18,593 bases of DNA from Anaerolineaceae bacterium (GTDB taxonomy: Bacteria > Chloroflexota > Anaerolineae > Anaerolineales > Anaerolineaceae). The translations under genes and the position numbers were made by a program. The DNA is taken from contig JACZIY010000311.1 in NCBI GenBank assembly GCA_014860845.1, positions 1 through 18,593 on the forward strand, written 5' to 3'. Under the pieces are notes generated by a model, which saw nothing but the letters and a program-made list of their open reading frames with translations, did no database searches and was not told where the DNA came from. Of the stretch, positions 7,985-15,340 are shown in pieces; position 1 is the stretch's first letter; each line of letters begins with the position of its first letter.

Positions 7985-9925
7985 TTACCAGGATTTTATT
8001 CTCATTAATTGATCATAAAGATTGGGTTTTCCCCTGGGAATCAACAGGTTGATATTTTTATTCTGAAATGTAATAACAGGTTCATACGCATCCAAAATTG
8101 GATAAACAACCTTATCCACCCATAAATTGTTTTCCACCCAGAATGAATCTTTCACCTCCTGCGTTTCAGTGAAGATTGAATCAAGAATAATCGCGGAAAA
8201 TTCATGATTAGCCAACTTTTGATGGAAATCATCCAGATAGAGTTGATTGTTGCTCATGACCATTTCCATCAGGAATACCTTCTCATAATCAGGTATTAGT
8301 GGAATTCCTCGAATATCCCCAAAGGTGAGTAACTGCCTTTCGGTGATGAACAGCACATCGCCGGTATTTTCTGTTATCAGATCCAACGCCTGTTGTATAT
8401 GCGCCACATCATTTTTCTGTGCTGCCACATCCTGAAAAGTCCAGGTGGTATTCTTCTGAAATGCCAGAATAACCGGCACAACCACAACCAATAAAACCAA
8501 CCCATAACTCAATTTACTATGACCGGGTGGTTGATCATCTTCAAACCCAAAACGATTGAGGATAATCGATGTGGTAATCACCACCCAGAAGACCAGGAAG
8601 GCGTCCAGATTATGAAGATCACCACCACCGCCGATCTTAACACTGACAACCACCCCACCCAGCCCAAACACAAACAGGATTCCCAACAGCCCGAAAGTCC
8701 TGATCCAGTGATAATACCTGCGCCAGCCATTATTCATCATTTGTTGTGCAGTTAACAATGCCAGTGGAAGAAAAACGATCATTAATCCCAAAATGATCCC
8801 TGGTTTATAAGTAGCATTGGGTAATAACCTGCTCCAGATCATATAGGAGGAGAAACTGGATGCAAACTGTTCGACATCATTCCCGGATAAAAGGGCATAT
8901 ACACGCTTGGCAAGCAGTGCTGAACCACCTCCCACCAGACACCATAGCAGCGGATATCTAAGATATTTGAACCAGTTTACACCTCTGGCTGGTGATTCCA
9001 GGAGATAAAGTGTCACAGCCAACAGGGCTGGGACAGGCATCCAATTAACCCGACTTAATCCCGCCCAAACAGATGCAATCAAAACAAATAGCAATGTTTG
9101 CCAGGGACGCTTAGTGTTATATCCCATCAAAACCAGGATGACACACACCATCAGGTGATAATAAACTGCTCCTTGAAAGAAAAATAAGAACATCCACAAG
9201 CCTAACAACCAGGCAACGAATTTGTTCGCAGGATTTATCCTCTTCACCAGACTGTAACTGCCTAAGCCCACCATTACGATCCAGAGGATCACCTGCCAGA
9301 AACGATGAATAAGGATCGATAGGGAACCTAGCAGGAAGGGAAGGGATTGTAGCAAATAACGGCTGGGATGCAGGACCGGAAGCGGAAATCGATCTCCATA
9401 AATGGATGAACCGAAGAATAACGAAGCATTGTAATAACGGCTTCCCTCTGACCACCCCAACGAAAAAGGAGCACTCTGCACATCCGGCACAAATGTCCCA
9501 ATCTTATACAGTACACCGCCAATAACCAACAGCAACAGAAAATTCAGACTAGCCAGGCGTTTTCGTTTGGAATTTTGCAATAACCAGACCCCCAACCCGG
9601 AGACCCATAGCAACAATAGAAGCTTTCCGCTTTCATGGAAAACAATCTGCGTCGGATATAAAAATGCAACCAGAGAGGGAATACAAACCAACAACTCGGA
9701 GAATAACAAAATCAACCATTCCGGTAATTTGATGGTCTGATCGTGAAATCGATTCAAATTGATCTTGCTGAAAAGCGCCAAAGTCAACAAAGCCAGCAAA
9801 GCGCTAGCCAATACCAGAAAAAACCAGGAGCCAGTATTATTACGCCAGGTATATAAATACCAACCGGAACAAAGGACCACAAAAAACAAATACCAGCGCC
9901 AGAAAATTCGATCGGTTACCAGCAT
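7985..9925 (-). CDS. Large polytopic membrane protein with extracytoplasmic C-terminus, GT-C-like, unassigned
   Basis: From ATG at 9925 this is a 646-residue membrane protein with many hydrophobic segments (first about residues 8-27) and a soluble tail of about 140 residues beginning near FQDVAAQKND. The first large loop has GWSEGSRYYNASLFF (157-171) and HPSRYLLQS (186-194), an acidic residue placed as in GT-C glycosyltransferases. I do not recognise the family. An in-frame GTG at 9985 would add 20 residues (total 666) but overlaps the upstream gene and has no ribosome-binding site. The ATG at 9925 lies 7 bases after the upstream stop codon and 10 bases after a GGAG within the end of that gene, so I prefer it. 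It sits between an AglD-like protein and another GT-C-like protein, which suggests work on a lipid-linked glycan. Confidence 0.78.
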   Translation of the reverse strand: MLVTDRIFWRWYLFFVVLCSGWYLYTWRNNTGSWFFLVLASALLALLTLALFSKINLNRFHDQTIKLPEWLILLFSELLVCIPSLVAFLYPTQIVFHESGKLLLLLWVSGLGVWLLQNSKRKRLASLNFLLLLVIGGVLYKIGTFVPDVQSAPFSLGWSEGSRYYNASLFFGSSIYGDRFPLPVLHPSRYLLQSLPFLLGSLSILIHRFWQVILWIVMVGLGSYSLVKRINPANKFVAWLLGLWMFLFFFQGAVYYHLMVCVILVLMGYNTKRPWQTLLFVLIASVWAGLSRVNWMPVPALLAVTLYLLESPARGVNWFKYLRYPLLWCLVGGGSALLAKRVYALLSGNDVEQFASSFSSYMIWSRLLPNATYKPGIILGLMIVFLPLALLTAQQMMNNGWRRYYHWIRTFGLLGILFVFGLGGVVVSVKIGGGGDLHNLDAFLVFWVVITTSIILNRFGFEDDQPPGHSKLSYGLVLLVVVVPVILAFQKNTTWTFQDVAAQKNDVAHIQQALDLITENTGDVLFITERQLLTFGDIRGIPLIPDYEKVFLMEMVMSNNQLYLDDFHQKLANHEFSAIILDSIFTETQEVKDSFWVENNLWVDKVVYPILDAYEPVITFQNKNINLLIPRGKPNLYDQLMRIKSW

Positions 9926-9932
9926 GCCTTGA

Positions 9933-10889
9933 TCACTCCAACACCAATGGGTTTTCTTTTGAGATTTTCGTATACGTATCGCCACTCACAATACTGGATA
10001 CGAAAAATGCTCCGGGTACACTGCCCACCAGCATTAACACCCGTAGGATCAGCGCAATACTCAGACCGGTCGTATCGGATATGCCACCAAATAATGTAAA
10101 GAGATTGATAAATGAAATCTCCTGTAATCCCAAACCATTGATGGAGATGGGAATCAGGGTGATGAAGTACGTCAGGCTCCACAATCCAGCGATTTTCCAG
10201 AATGGCATCGATTCGTTCATCCCAACCACCAACACGTGCACGATCAGGAAAACACACAGCATGTGGATAAAGGTGAAGAACAAAGCTAAAAAGATATAAC
10301 GGGGATGGTGAAGCCAAAATGCGAAAGATGAAATGATTTTTTGTATCATCAACCTGAATTTCTGTATAATTTTATTGTTTGAGAAAAATCCACCCGATAA
10401 AAGCATCGGATAGATTGAGTTACGAGTTACTCTATCCAGATTTCCCAGAACCGGAACCAGACCTAATGGTGCAACCATCGCCATGCCCGCCATGCCAATC
10501 AGGCGATCCACCATCAGGGACGCAGCTGCCAGCGCGCCACCGATTCCCAAACGCATTGCCCCCGCCAGACGAACCACATCTCCACCGATGGTGGTGGGCA
10601 AAAAGTTGGCAGCAAACAGCCCGGCAAAGGTCAATCGCAGACTGTCTTTCCAGTTGACTTTGATTGATTCGATCTGCAGCAAGACATGCCAGCGGCCAAA
10701 GGTAGCCAATCTGGATATAAAAATCAGACCGATAACCAGCGCAATCCGTCCCATTGATAAATTCTTCAGACTTGCCAGAAATTCATCCATTCCCACCGAG
10801 TAAAACAAATAGATGAGCAGAACAATGGAGAGGATTGTCCCTGCTAAGCGGATGAAGAATTTCCATTTGGAATGCTGGTTATTGACCAT
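9933..10889 (-). CDS. Lysylphosphatidylglycerol synthase TM-region / AglD-YbhN family membrane protein
   Basis: A 318-residue polytopic membrane protein with the signature motifs of PF03706: NFLPTTIGGDVVR (95-107), VDRL (127-130) and PISINGLGLQE (247-257). The family contains the flippase half of MprF and stand-alone proteins such as archaeal AglD and YbhN, implicated in lipid or polyprenyl-linked sugar translocation or transfer. There is no soluble aminoacyl-transferase domain, so lysyl-PG synthesis is not expected. First gene of a minus-strand operon with the two GT-C-like proteins. AGGT lies five bases before the ATG, and a perfect TATAAT (10952-10947) lies about 58 bases upstream. The stop TGA (9935-9933) is 7 bases ahead of the next gene's preferred start. 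Flipping of a glycolipid is inference from family and neighbours. Confidence 0.9.
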   Translation of the reverse strand: MVNNQHSKWKFFIRLAGTILSIVLLIYLFYSVGMDEFLASLKNLSMGRIALVIGLIFISRLATFGRWHVLLQIESIKVNWKDSLRLTFAGLFAANFLPTTIGGDVVRLAGAMRLGIGGALAAASLMVDRLIGMAGMAMVAPLGLVPVLGNLDRVTRNSIYPMLLSGGFFSNNKIIQKFRLMIQKIISSFAFWLHHPRYIFLALFFTFIHMLCVFLIVHVLVVGMNESMPFWKIAGLWSLTYFITLIPISINGLGLQEISFINLFTLFGGISDTTGLSIALILRVLMLVGSVPGAFFVSSIVSGDTYTKISKENPLVLE

Positions 10890-10946
10890 CCTATACCTGG
10901 GTGCGAGCTGAATGAGAATCTGGGATAGGGTATTTCTACTAGTTGG

Positions 10947-10952
10947 ATTATA
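10947..10952 (-). promoter_or_regulatory. Perfect -10 box (TATAAT) for the AglD-like/GT-C operon
   Basis: TATAAT on the minus strand at 10952-10947. The hexamers 16-18 bases upstream (around 10970-10975) are poor -35 matches, so the promoter may rely on the -10 or on an activator. The transcript would start near 10940 with a leader of about 50 bases. Confidence 0.5.
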
Positions 10953-11037
10953 CCGTAGATCAAATTTCTTAAATACATGCGCGAGAAAAAGTTACACGAA
11001 TTCCCTCTATATTTTAATTTCTTTATACAGCAGTTAA

Positions 11038-11046
11038 TGCTACAAT
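11038..11046 (+). promoter_or_regulatory. Possible extended -10 promoter of the secreted nuclease
   Basis: TGCTACAAT (11038-11046) fits an extended -10 (TGN plus TACAAT). The -35 at the right distance (around 11018-11023, TTTCTT) is weak. It would give a leader of about 140 bases before the ATG at 11195. Alternative starts within the AT-rich leader cannot be excluded. Confidence 0.4.
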
Positions 11047-11127
11047 TTTTATGGGAGAACATTTTCATAACATGTTCAGAATCAAACAATCCCTCTCACA
11101 TCTCAGCCCACAATAATACTTTGTTGT

Positions 11128-11146
11128 GCTTTCAATCACTGAAAGC
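11128..11146 (+). repeat. Inverted repeat in the nuclease leader
   Basis: GCTTTCA (11128-11134) and TGAAAGC (11140-11146) form a perfect 7-bp stem with a 5-base loop, 49 bases before the nuclease ATG. A weaker pair, CACAA (11109-11113) and TTGTG (11124-11128), sits just upstream and shares one base with it. This could be an operator for a dimeric regulator or an mRNA hairpin; no U-run follows, so it is not an intrinsic terminator. Confidence 0.45.
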
Positions 11147-11194
11147 TTAAAGTTGTTTAACCAAAAGAATTGTTTTCAATGGAGGATTTAATTA

Positions 11195-14185
11195 ATGAAA
11201 ACGAAAATAGGTTTTGTAAACTTGCTGATGGCAAGTGTCCTGGCATTCACTGCCATTTTAGGCGGGATTATGCCGCAACAGATTGTTCAGGCTGCAACAA
11301 CAGAACTCTTCTTTTCAGAATATATTGAAGGTTCCAGTAACAATAAAGCGCTTGAGATTTACAACGGAACTGGATCAGCCATCGATTTAACAACCGGTGA
11401 ATATAAAATTCAAATGTTTTTCAATGGTTCTGCTTCAGCTGGGTTAACAATTAATCTTGTTGGTACCGTTGCAGCTGGAGATGTATTTGTGATTGCGCAA
11501 TCATCCGCCAACGCAACAATACTCGCTCAAGCGGATCAGACAAATGGAGCAGGCTGGTACAACGGTGATGATGCTGTCGTTCTCCGAAAAGGAACCGATA
11601 TTATTGACTCAATCGGACAAATCGGTTTTGATCCAGGGTCTCAATGGGGATCAGATCTGACAAGTACTGCTGATAATACTTTACGTCGCAAAATTACGAT
11701 CTGTGCTGGCGATCCGGATGGCAGTGATGCGTTTGTTCCCTCGATTGAATGGGATGGCTATGCGACCGACACCTCCGATGGTTTAGGAAGCCATACCGCG
11801 AATTGTGGAGACAATTCTCCAATTATTTCTACTTGTCCAACAAATATAAAAACATTCGAAGGTTATTCTGCAGGAGATTTATTCACAGCATATGATGAAG
11901 ATGGGATTGTAGTTAATGCAAGTATTACTAATCTTGTCGATTCCGGAATTAGTATAGTTAACCTAACTGGTGCAACTGAAATAGGTGCAGAATTATCTGG
12001 AATACTATTTGTTGATGAAACAACTTCCAGTGGAAATCACACAGTTGAGATCCTTTTCCAAAACAACGATACTCCCGCCCAATCTTCCACATGTTCTGTA
12101 CAAGTGGTTGTCATTCCACCGATTTGCCCTGTCCAAGATACTCATTCAATTGGTCAAATTCAAGGTGAAACAGATATAAGTCCTTATAATAATCAATTTG
12201 TAACGACAAGTGGTGTGGTTGTTGGCGATTTTCAAGATCTTGCATCTGGATATAAAGGCTATTACATCCAGGATCTCAATGGGGATGGAAATGAAAATAC
12301 TTCGGATGGAATTTTTGTATACAATACATATTATTCCGTTGATGTTGGAGATCCAATCCAATTTAAAGCAAAAGTGAGTGAATATAATGGAAAAACTCAA
12401 TTAAGTAGTATTTCATCATTTACTTTTTGTGGTGTGCAACAAGAACTTGTTCCTACACCCATTTCCTTACCTGTGGCTGAAGTCCCAGATTTTGAGAAAT
12501 ATGAAGGCATGCTGGTTGCTTTTCCCCAGGAATTGGTCATATCAGAATATTTCAACTTCGACCGTTACGGCGAAATTGTGTTGACTACAGATCGATATCT
12601 GACACCAACAGCTGAATATGAACCTGGTTCCCCAGAATATCTCGCAGCCGTAGAAAAATTTAAACGCAATCGAATCCTTCTGGATGATGGCCGCACAACC
12701 CAAAATCCTGATCCAGCTGTCCATCCAAATTGGTACATCTTTAATATGGATAATTTATTCCGCGGCGGAGATACAGTTACCAATATAACAGGCATCATGG
12801 ACTATGGATTTAGTGAATACCGCATTCAACCTGTTCAGGGAGCTGATTATAACAATACCAATCCTCGCCCCAAGGATCCAGACGATGTTGGTGGAGATAT
12901 CAAAGTAGCCAGTTTCAATGTCCTCAACTACTTCACAACACTTGGCAGTCGCGGTGCTGATGATCCTCTGGAATTTGAACGACAGCGAGCAAAAATTATT
13001 GCTGCTATTACTGCCATCAACGCTGATGTGGTAGGCCTGATGGAAATAGAAAATAATGATGCTGCCATCATGGACTTAGTAGCTGGTTTAAATGAACTAA
13101 TGGGAGCTGGCACATATGCCTATGTTGATACAGGTGTAATTGGTACCGATGAAATCAAAGTGGCAATGATATTTAAGCCGTCAACTGTAGATCTATATGG
13201 CAACTATGCAATCCTGGATTCATCTGTAGATCCACGATTCTTGGATGATTTGAACCGGCCAACATTGGCGCAATCATTCCAGGATAATACAAACGGCGGT
13301 GTCTTCACTGTAGCAGTTAATCATCTTAAATCCAAAGGCTCTTCCTGTGAGGATGTTGGTGATCCCGATTTGGGTGATGGCGCCGGAAACTGCAATCTCA
13401 CCAGAAAAGCTGCTGCAGAAGCAATGGTGGATTGGTTGGCAAACGACCCCACTGGTAGTGGCAGCAACAATTATCTCATCATTGGCGACTTAAATTCCTA
13501 CGACAAAGAAGACCCCATAGATGCAATTCTTGCAGGTCCGGATGATGTGTTAGGAACAGATGATGATTACACCGATTTGCTCTTCCATTATATCGGTGAG
13601 AATGCTTACACCTATGTATTCGATGGTCAAATTGGCTATCTTGATCATGGCTTGGTTAATTCAGATCTTATGCAAATGGTAACAGGCACCACAGTCTGGC
13701 ATATCAATGCCGACGAACCAGATTTGATTGATTATGACATGTCATTCAAACTTCCCGCTCAGGATGCCTTGTATGCTCCAGATCCATTCCGATCATCCGA
13801 TCATGATCCTGTTATCATTGGATTAAAAGTCTGCGAACTGGTACCTCCTACTGTAACAGTTAGTGTCACCCCTGATACTCTGTGGTCACCAAACCACAAG
13901 TATGTGGAGGTAGTAGCGACAGTCGATGCAACGGATAATTGGGATCCCAATCCAACTGTTGAACTCATTTCGGTGACATCCAACGAACCCGATAACGGAG
14001 AAGATGATGGCAATACAGTAGATGATATTGTCATTGTAGATAATTACCATTTCTTGCTACGCGCAGAGCGATCCGATCTTGGATCAGGTCGTATTTATAC
14101 GATTACATATAAAGTAATGGATGCCTGTGGAAATTTCACCATTCAATCTGCAACGGTATTTGTGCCGATCAGCCAGGGAAAATAA
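11195..14185 (+). CDS. Secreted multidomain endonuclease/exonuclease/phosphatase-family nuclease
   Basis: A 996-residue extracellular protein likely to degrade DNA outside the cell, in the style of ExeM/NucH nucleases. A signal peptide covers residues 1-34 (cleavage near VQAA). Next come a lamin-tail-like domain (about 36-204, LFFSEYIEGSSNNKALEIYN), an Ig/cadherin-like segment (about 210-308), an OB-fold-like domain (about 315-415, VTTSGVVVGDF...GYYIQD), and an EEP catalytic domain (about 568-878). Catalytic positions visible: N575 (SFNVLN), E617 (LMEIEN), H710 (VNHLKSK), D765/N767 (GDLNSYD), D869/H870 (SSDHDPV). A C-terminal Ig-like domain (about 884-992) starts with TLWSPNHKYVEV and contains DACGNFT. 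There is no sorting signal or C-terminal anchor, so release is expected. GGAGG (11181-11185) lies 9 bases before the ATG, and a strong terminator follows. Substrate preference is family-based inference. Confidence 0.93.
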   Translation: MKTKIGFVNLLMASVLAFTAILGGIMPQQIVQAATTELFFSEYIEGSSNNKALEIYNGTGSAIDLTTGEYKIQMFFNGSASAGLTINLVGTVAAGDVFVIAQSSANATILAQADQTNGAGWYNGDDAVVLRKGTDIIDSIGQIGFDPGSQWGSDLTSTADNTLRRKITICAGDPDGSDAFVPSIEWDGYATDTSDGLGSHTANCGDNSPIISTCPTNIKTFEGYSAGDLFTAYDEDGIVVNASITNLVDSGISIVNLTGATEIGAELSGILFVDETTSSGNHTVEILFQNNDTPAQSSTCSVQVVVIPPICPVQDTHSIGQIQGETDISPYNNQFVTTSGVVVGDFQDLASGYKGYYIQDLNGDGNENTSDGIFVYNTYYSVDVGDPIQFKAKVSEYNGKTQLSSISSFTFCGVQQELVPTPISLPVAEVPDFEKYEGMLVAFPQELVISEYFNFDRYGEIVLTTDRYLTPTAEYEPGSPEYLAAVEKFKRNRILLDDGRTTQNPDPAVHPNWYIFNMDNLFRGGDTVTNITGIMDYGFSEYRIQPVQGADYNNTNPRPKDPDDVGGDIKVASFNVLNYFTTLGSRGADDPLEFERQRAKIIAAITAINADVVGLMEIENNDAAIMDLVAGLNELMGAGTYAYVDTGVIGTDEIKVAMIFKPSTVDLYGNYAILDSSVDPRFLDDLNRPTLAQSFQDNTNGGVFTVAVNHLKSKGSSCEDVGDPDLGDGAGNCNLTRKAAAEAMVDWLANDPTGSGSNNYLIIGDLNSYDKEDPIDAILAGPDDVLGTDDDYTDLLFHYIGENAYTYVFDGQIGYLDHGLVNSDLMQMVTGTTVWHINADEPDLIDYDMSFKLPAQDALYAPDPFRSSDHDPVIIGLKVCELVPPTVTVSVTPDTLWSPNHKYVEVVATVDATDNWDPNPTVELISVTSNEPDNGEDDGNTVDDIVIVDNYHFLLRAERSDLGSGRIYTITYKVMDACGNFTIQSATVFVPISQGK

Positions 14186-14205
14186 TATCTAAATTTTAGA
14201 ATTTT

Positions 14206-14240
14206 CTAAAAACCGGTGGCGTGATGCCACCGGTTTTTAG
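14206..14240 (+). terminator. Intrinsic terminator after the nuclease gene
   Basis: Perfect 15-bp stem: CTAAAAACCGGTGGC (14206-14220), loop GTGAT, then GCCACCGGTTTTTAG (14226-14240), with a T-run in the 3' arm. It ends one base before the -35 box of holB, insulating the two genes. Confidence 0.9.
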
Positions 14241-14269
14241 TTGTCAGACTGGTATTTCTACGCTACAAT
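14241..14269 (+). promoter_or_regulatory. Promoter of holB, predicted to give a leaderless mRNA
   Basis: TTGTCA (14241-14246), a 17-base spacer and TACAAT (14264-14269) match the sigma-70 consensus 5/6 and 5/6. Transcription would start at about 14276-14277, on the ATG at 14277-14279. There is no Shine-Dalgarno sequence between the -10 box and the ATG. The TTG at 14241 could be read as a start codon but is better explained as the -35 box. Confidence 0.75.
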
Positions 14270-14276
14270 CCAAACC

Positions 14277-15284
14277 ATGGAATGGATGATTCACGGGCAT
14301 GAATGGGCTACCCAGATTTTACAAAAACACATCTCACAGAACAATGTCCGGCATGCTTATTTGCTGAGTGGGGCTCCTGGCATCGGAAGACGCAGCCTGG
14401 CGATCCGATTCGCCCAGGCTCTCAATTGCACCCAACCACCCGCTCCAGGTGAACCCTGTGGGGAATGCCGTCTGTGTAAACAGATCGCCAAAATGCAGCA
14501 GGCTGACCTGACCATCACGCAAAGTCTGGATGACGCCAGAACCATCAAGGTCGAACAAATCCGTGAATTGCAGGGCAGCTTATCTCTGGCCCCCTACGAA
14601 GCGAAGTATCGTATTGCCCTGCTGCTCAACTTTCAGGAAGCTACCCCGAACGCGCAGAATGCGCTGCTGAAAACACTGGAAGAAGCACCCACAAAGGTGA
14701 TCCTGATTCTCACCACCGATTCAGTAGAAAACTTACTACCCACCATCGTTTCACGATGTGAAATCCTTCGATTACGTCCTCTCTCAGTCAACCTTTGCAC
14801 CAGTACACTCCAAAAACACTGGAAAGTTCCTGCTGAAATGGCAAATGAACTGGCTCATTTAACCTCCGGGAAGATTGGCCAGGCATTGCGCTATCATCAG
14901 GACCCAGATCAACTGGAGAAATTGCACCAGCTTGTGCAGGATGTTTTTAATCTGTTAAGCAGTTCGTTGGCTGAGCGCTTTGAATATGCCGAAAGGATTG
15001 CCGACCTCAAGCGCAAGAATGTCTCCCGGGATAGTATCGCTATGCTATTGCAAACCTGGCTTTCCCTCTGGCGCGATTTTTACATCTGTGCCAATGGTTC
15101 GGATATGCCGATGACCTTTCTGAATTTCAAATCCCTCAGCCAGAAAACAGCAGAAAAACTGACTGAATCTGAAATTTTTCAGCAACTCATGAGGCTAGAA
15201 ACCTCCTTAACCCAATTGGATACGAATCAGAATAGCCGTCTGTTGCTGGAGACCTTATTGGTAGATTGGCCGAAGGTAGTGTAA
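14277..15284 (+). CDS. holB: DNA polymerase III delta-prime subunit (clamp loader)
   Basis: A 335-residue AAA+ clamp-loader subunit, part of the complex that loads the beta sliding clamp. Visible features: GHEWATQILQKHI and HAYLLSGAPGIGRRSLA (P-loop region, 26-42), a four-cysteine zinc module (C51, C61, C64, C67), the conserved ATPNAQNALLKTLEEAP (122-138), and the SRC motif (159-161). The P-loop has arginine where ATP-binding subunits have lysine (GAPGIGRRS, 32-40); delta-prime is usually a non-ATPase subunit, so this fits. I chose ATG 14277: it starts the protein at MEWMIHGHEWA as in homologues, whereas the TTG at 14241 would place the promoter inside the gene. The gene stands alone between two terminators. 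Confusion with DnaX is unlikely because of the short length, the variant P-loop and the lack of a C-terminal extension. Confidence 0.93.
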   Translation: MEWMIHGHEWATQILQKHISQNNVRHAYLLSGAPGIGRRSLAIRFAQALNCTQPPAPGEPCGECRLCKQIAKMQQADLTITQSLDDARTIKVEQIRELQGSLSLAPYEAKYRIALLLNFQEATPNAQNALLKTLEEAPTKVILILTTDSVENLLPTIVSRCEILRLRPLSVNLCTSTLQKHWKVPAEMANELAHLTSGKIGQALRYHQDPDQLEKLHQLVQDVFNLLSSSLAERFEYAERIADLKRKNVSRDSIAMLLQTWLSLWRDFYICANGSDMPMTFLNFKSLSQKTAEKLTESEIFQQLMRLETSLTQLDTNQNSRLLLETLLVDWPKVV

Positions 15285-15320
15285 AAAAAAACGATCAGCG
15301 GGTTGCTGATCGTTTTTTTT
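15284..15320. terminator. Bidirectional intrinsic terminator between holB and the protease gene
   Basis: A-run plus ACGATCAGC (15284-15299), loop GGGTT, then GCTGATCG plus T-run (15305-15320) form a perfect 16-bp stem flanked by A and T tracts, so both strands end in a U-run. It starts at the last base of the holB stop codon and serves both convergent genes. Confidence 0.9.
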
Positions 15321-15340
15321 ACTTGATAATTCGTGAAACT

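Larger units (their letters stand above)
10890..11194. other. 305-base divergent intergenic region
   Basis: AT-rich region between the AglD-like gene (minus) and the secreted nuclease (plus). It holds a minus-strand TATAAT (10952-10947), a plus-strand extended -10 candidate (11038-11046), an 8-bp palindrome AACATGTT (about 11068-11075), and short inverted repeats in the presumed nuclease leader. I see no small gene, tRNA or recognisable riboswitch. Confidence 0.6.

Noticed and set aside
9933..10889. MprF-type lysyl-phosphatidylglycerol synthase
   Set aside because: Only the membrane flippase-like region is present (318 residues); the soluble aminoacyl-transferase domain is absent.
14241..14276. 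Possible TTG start extending HolB by 12 residues
   Set aside because: The stretch coincides with a good -35 box, spacer and -10 box, has no ribosome-binding site, and HolB homologues begin near the ATG at 14277.
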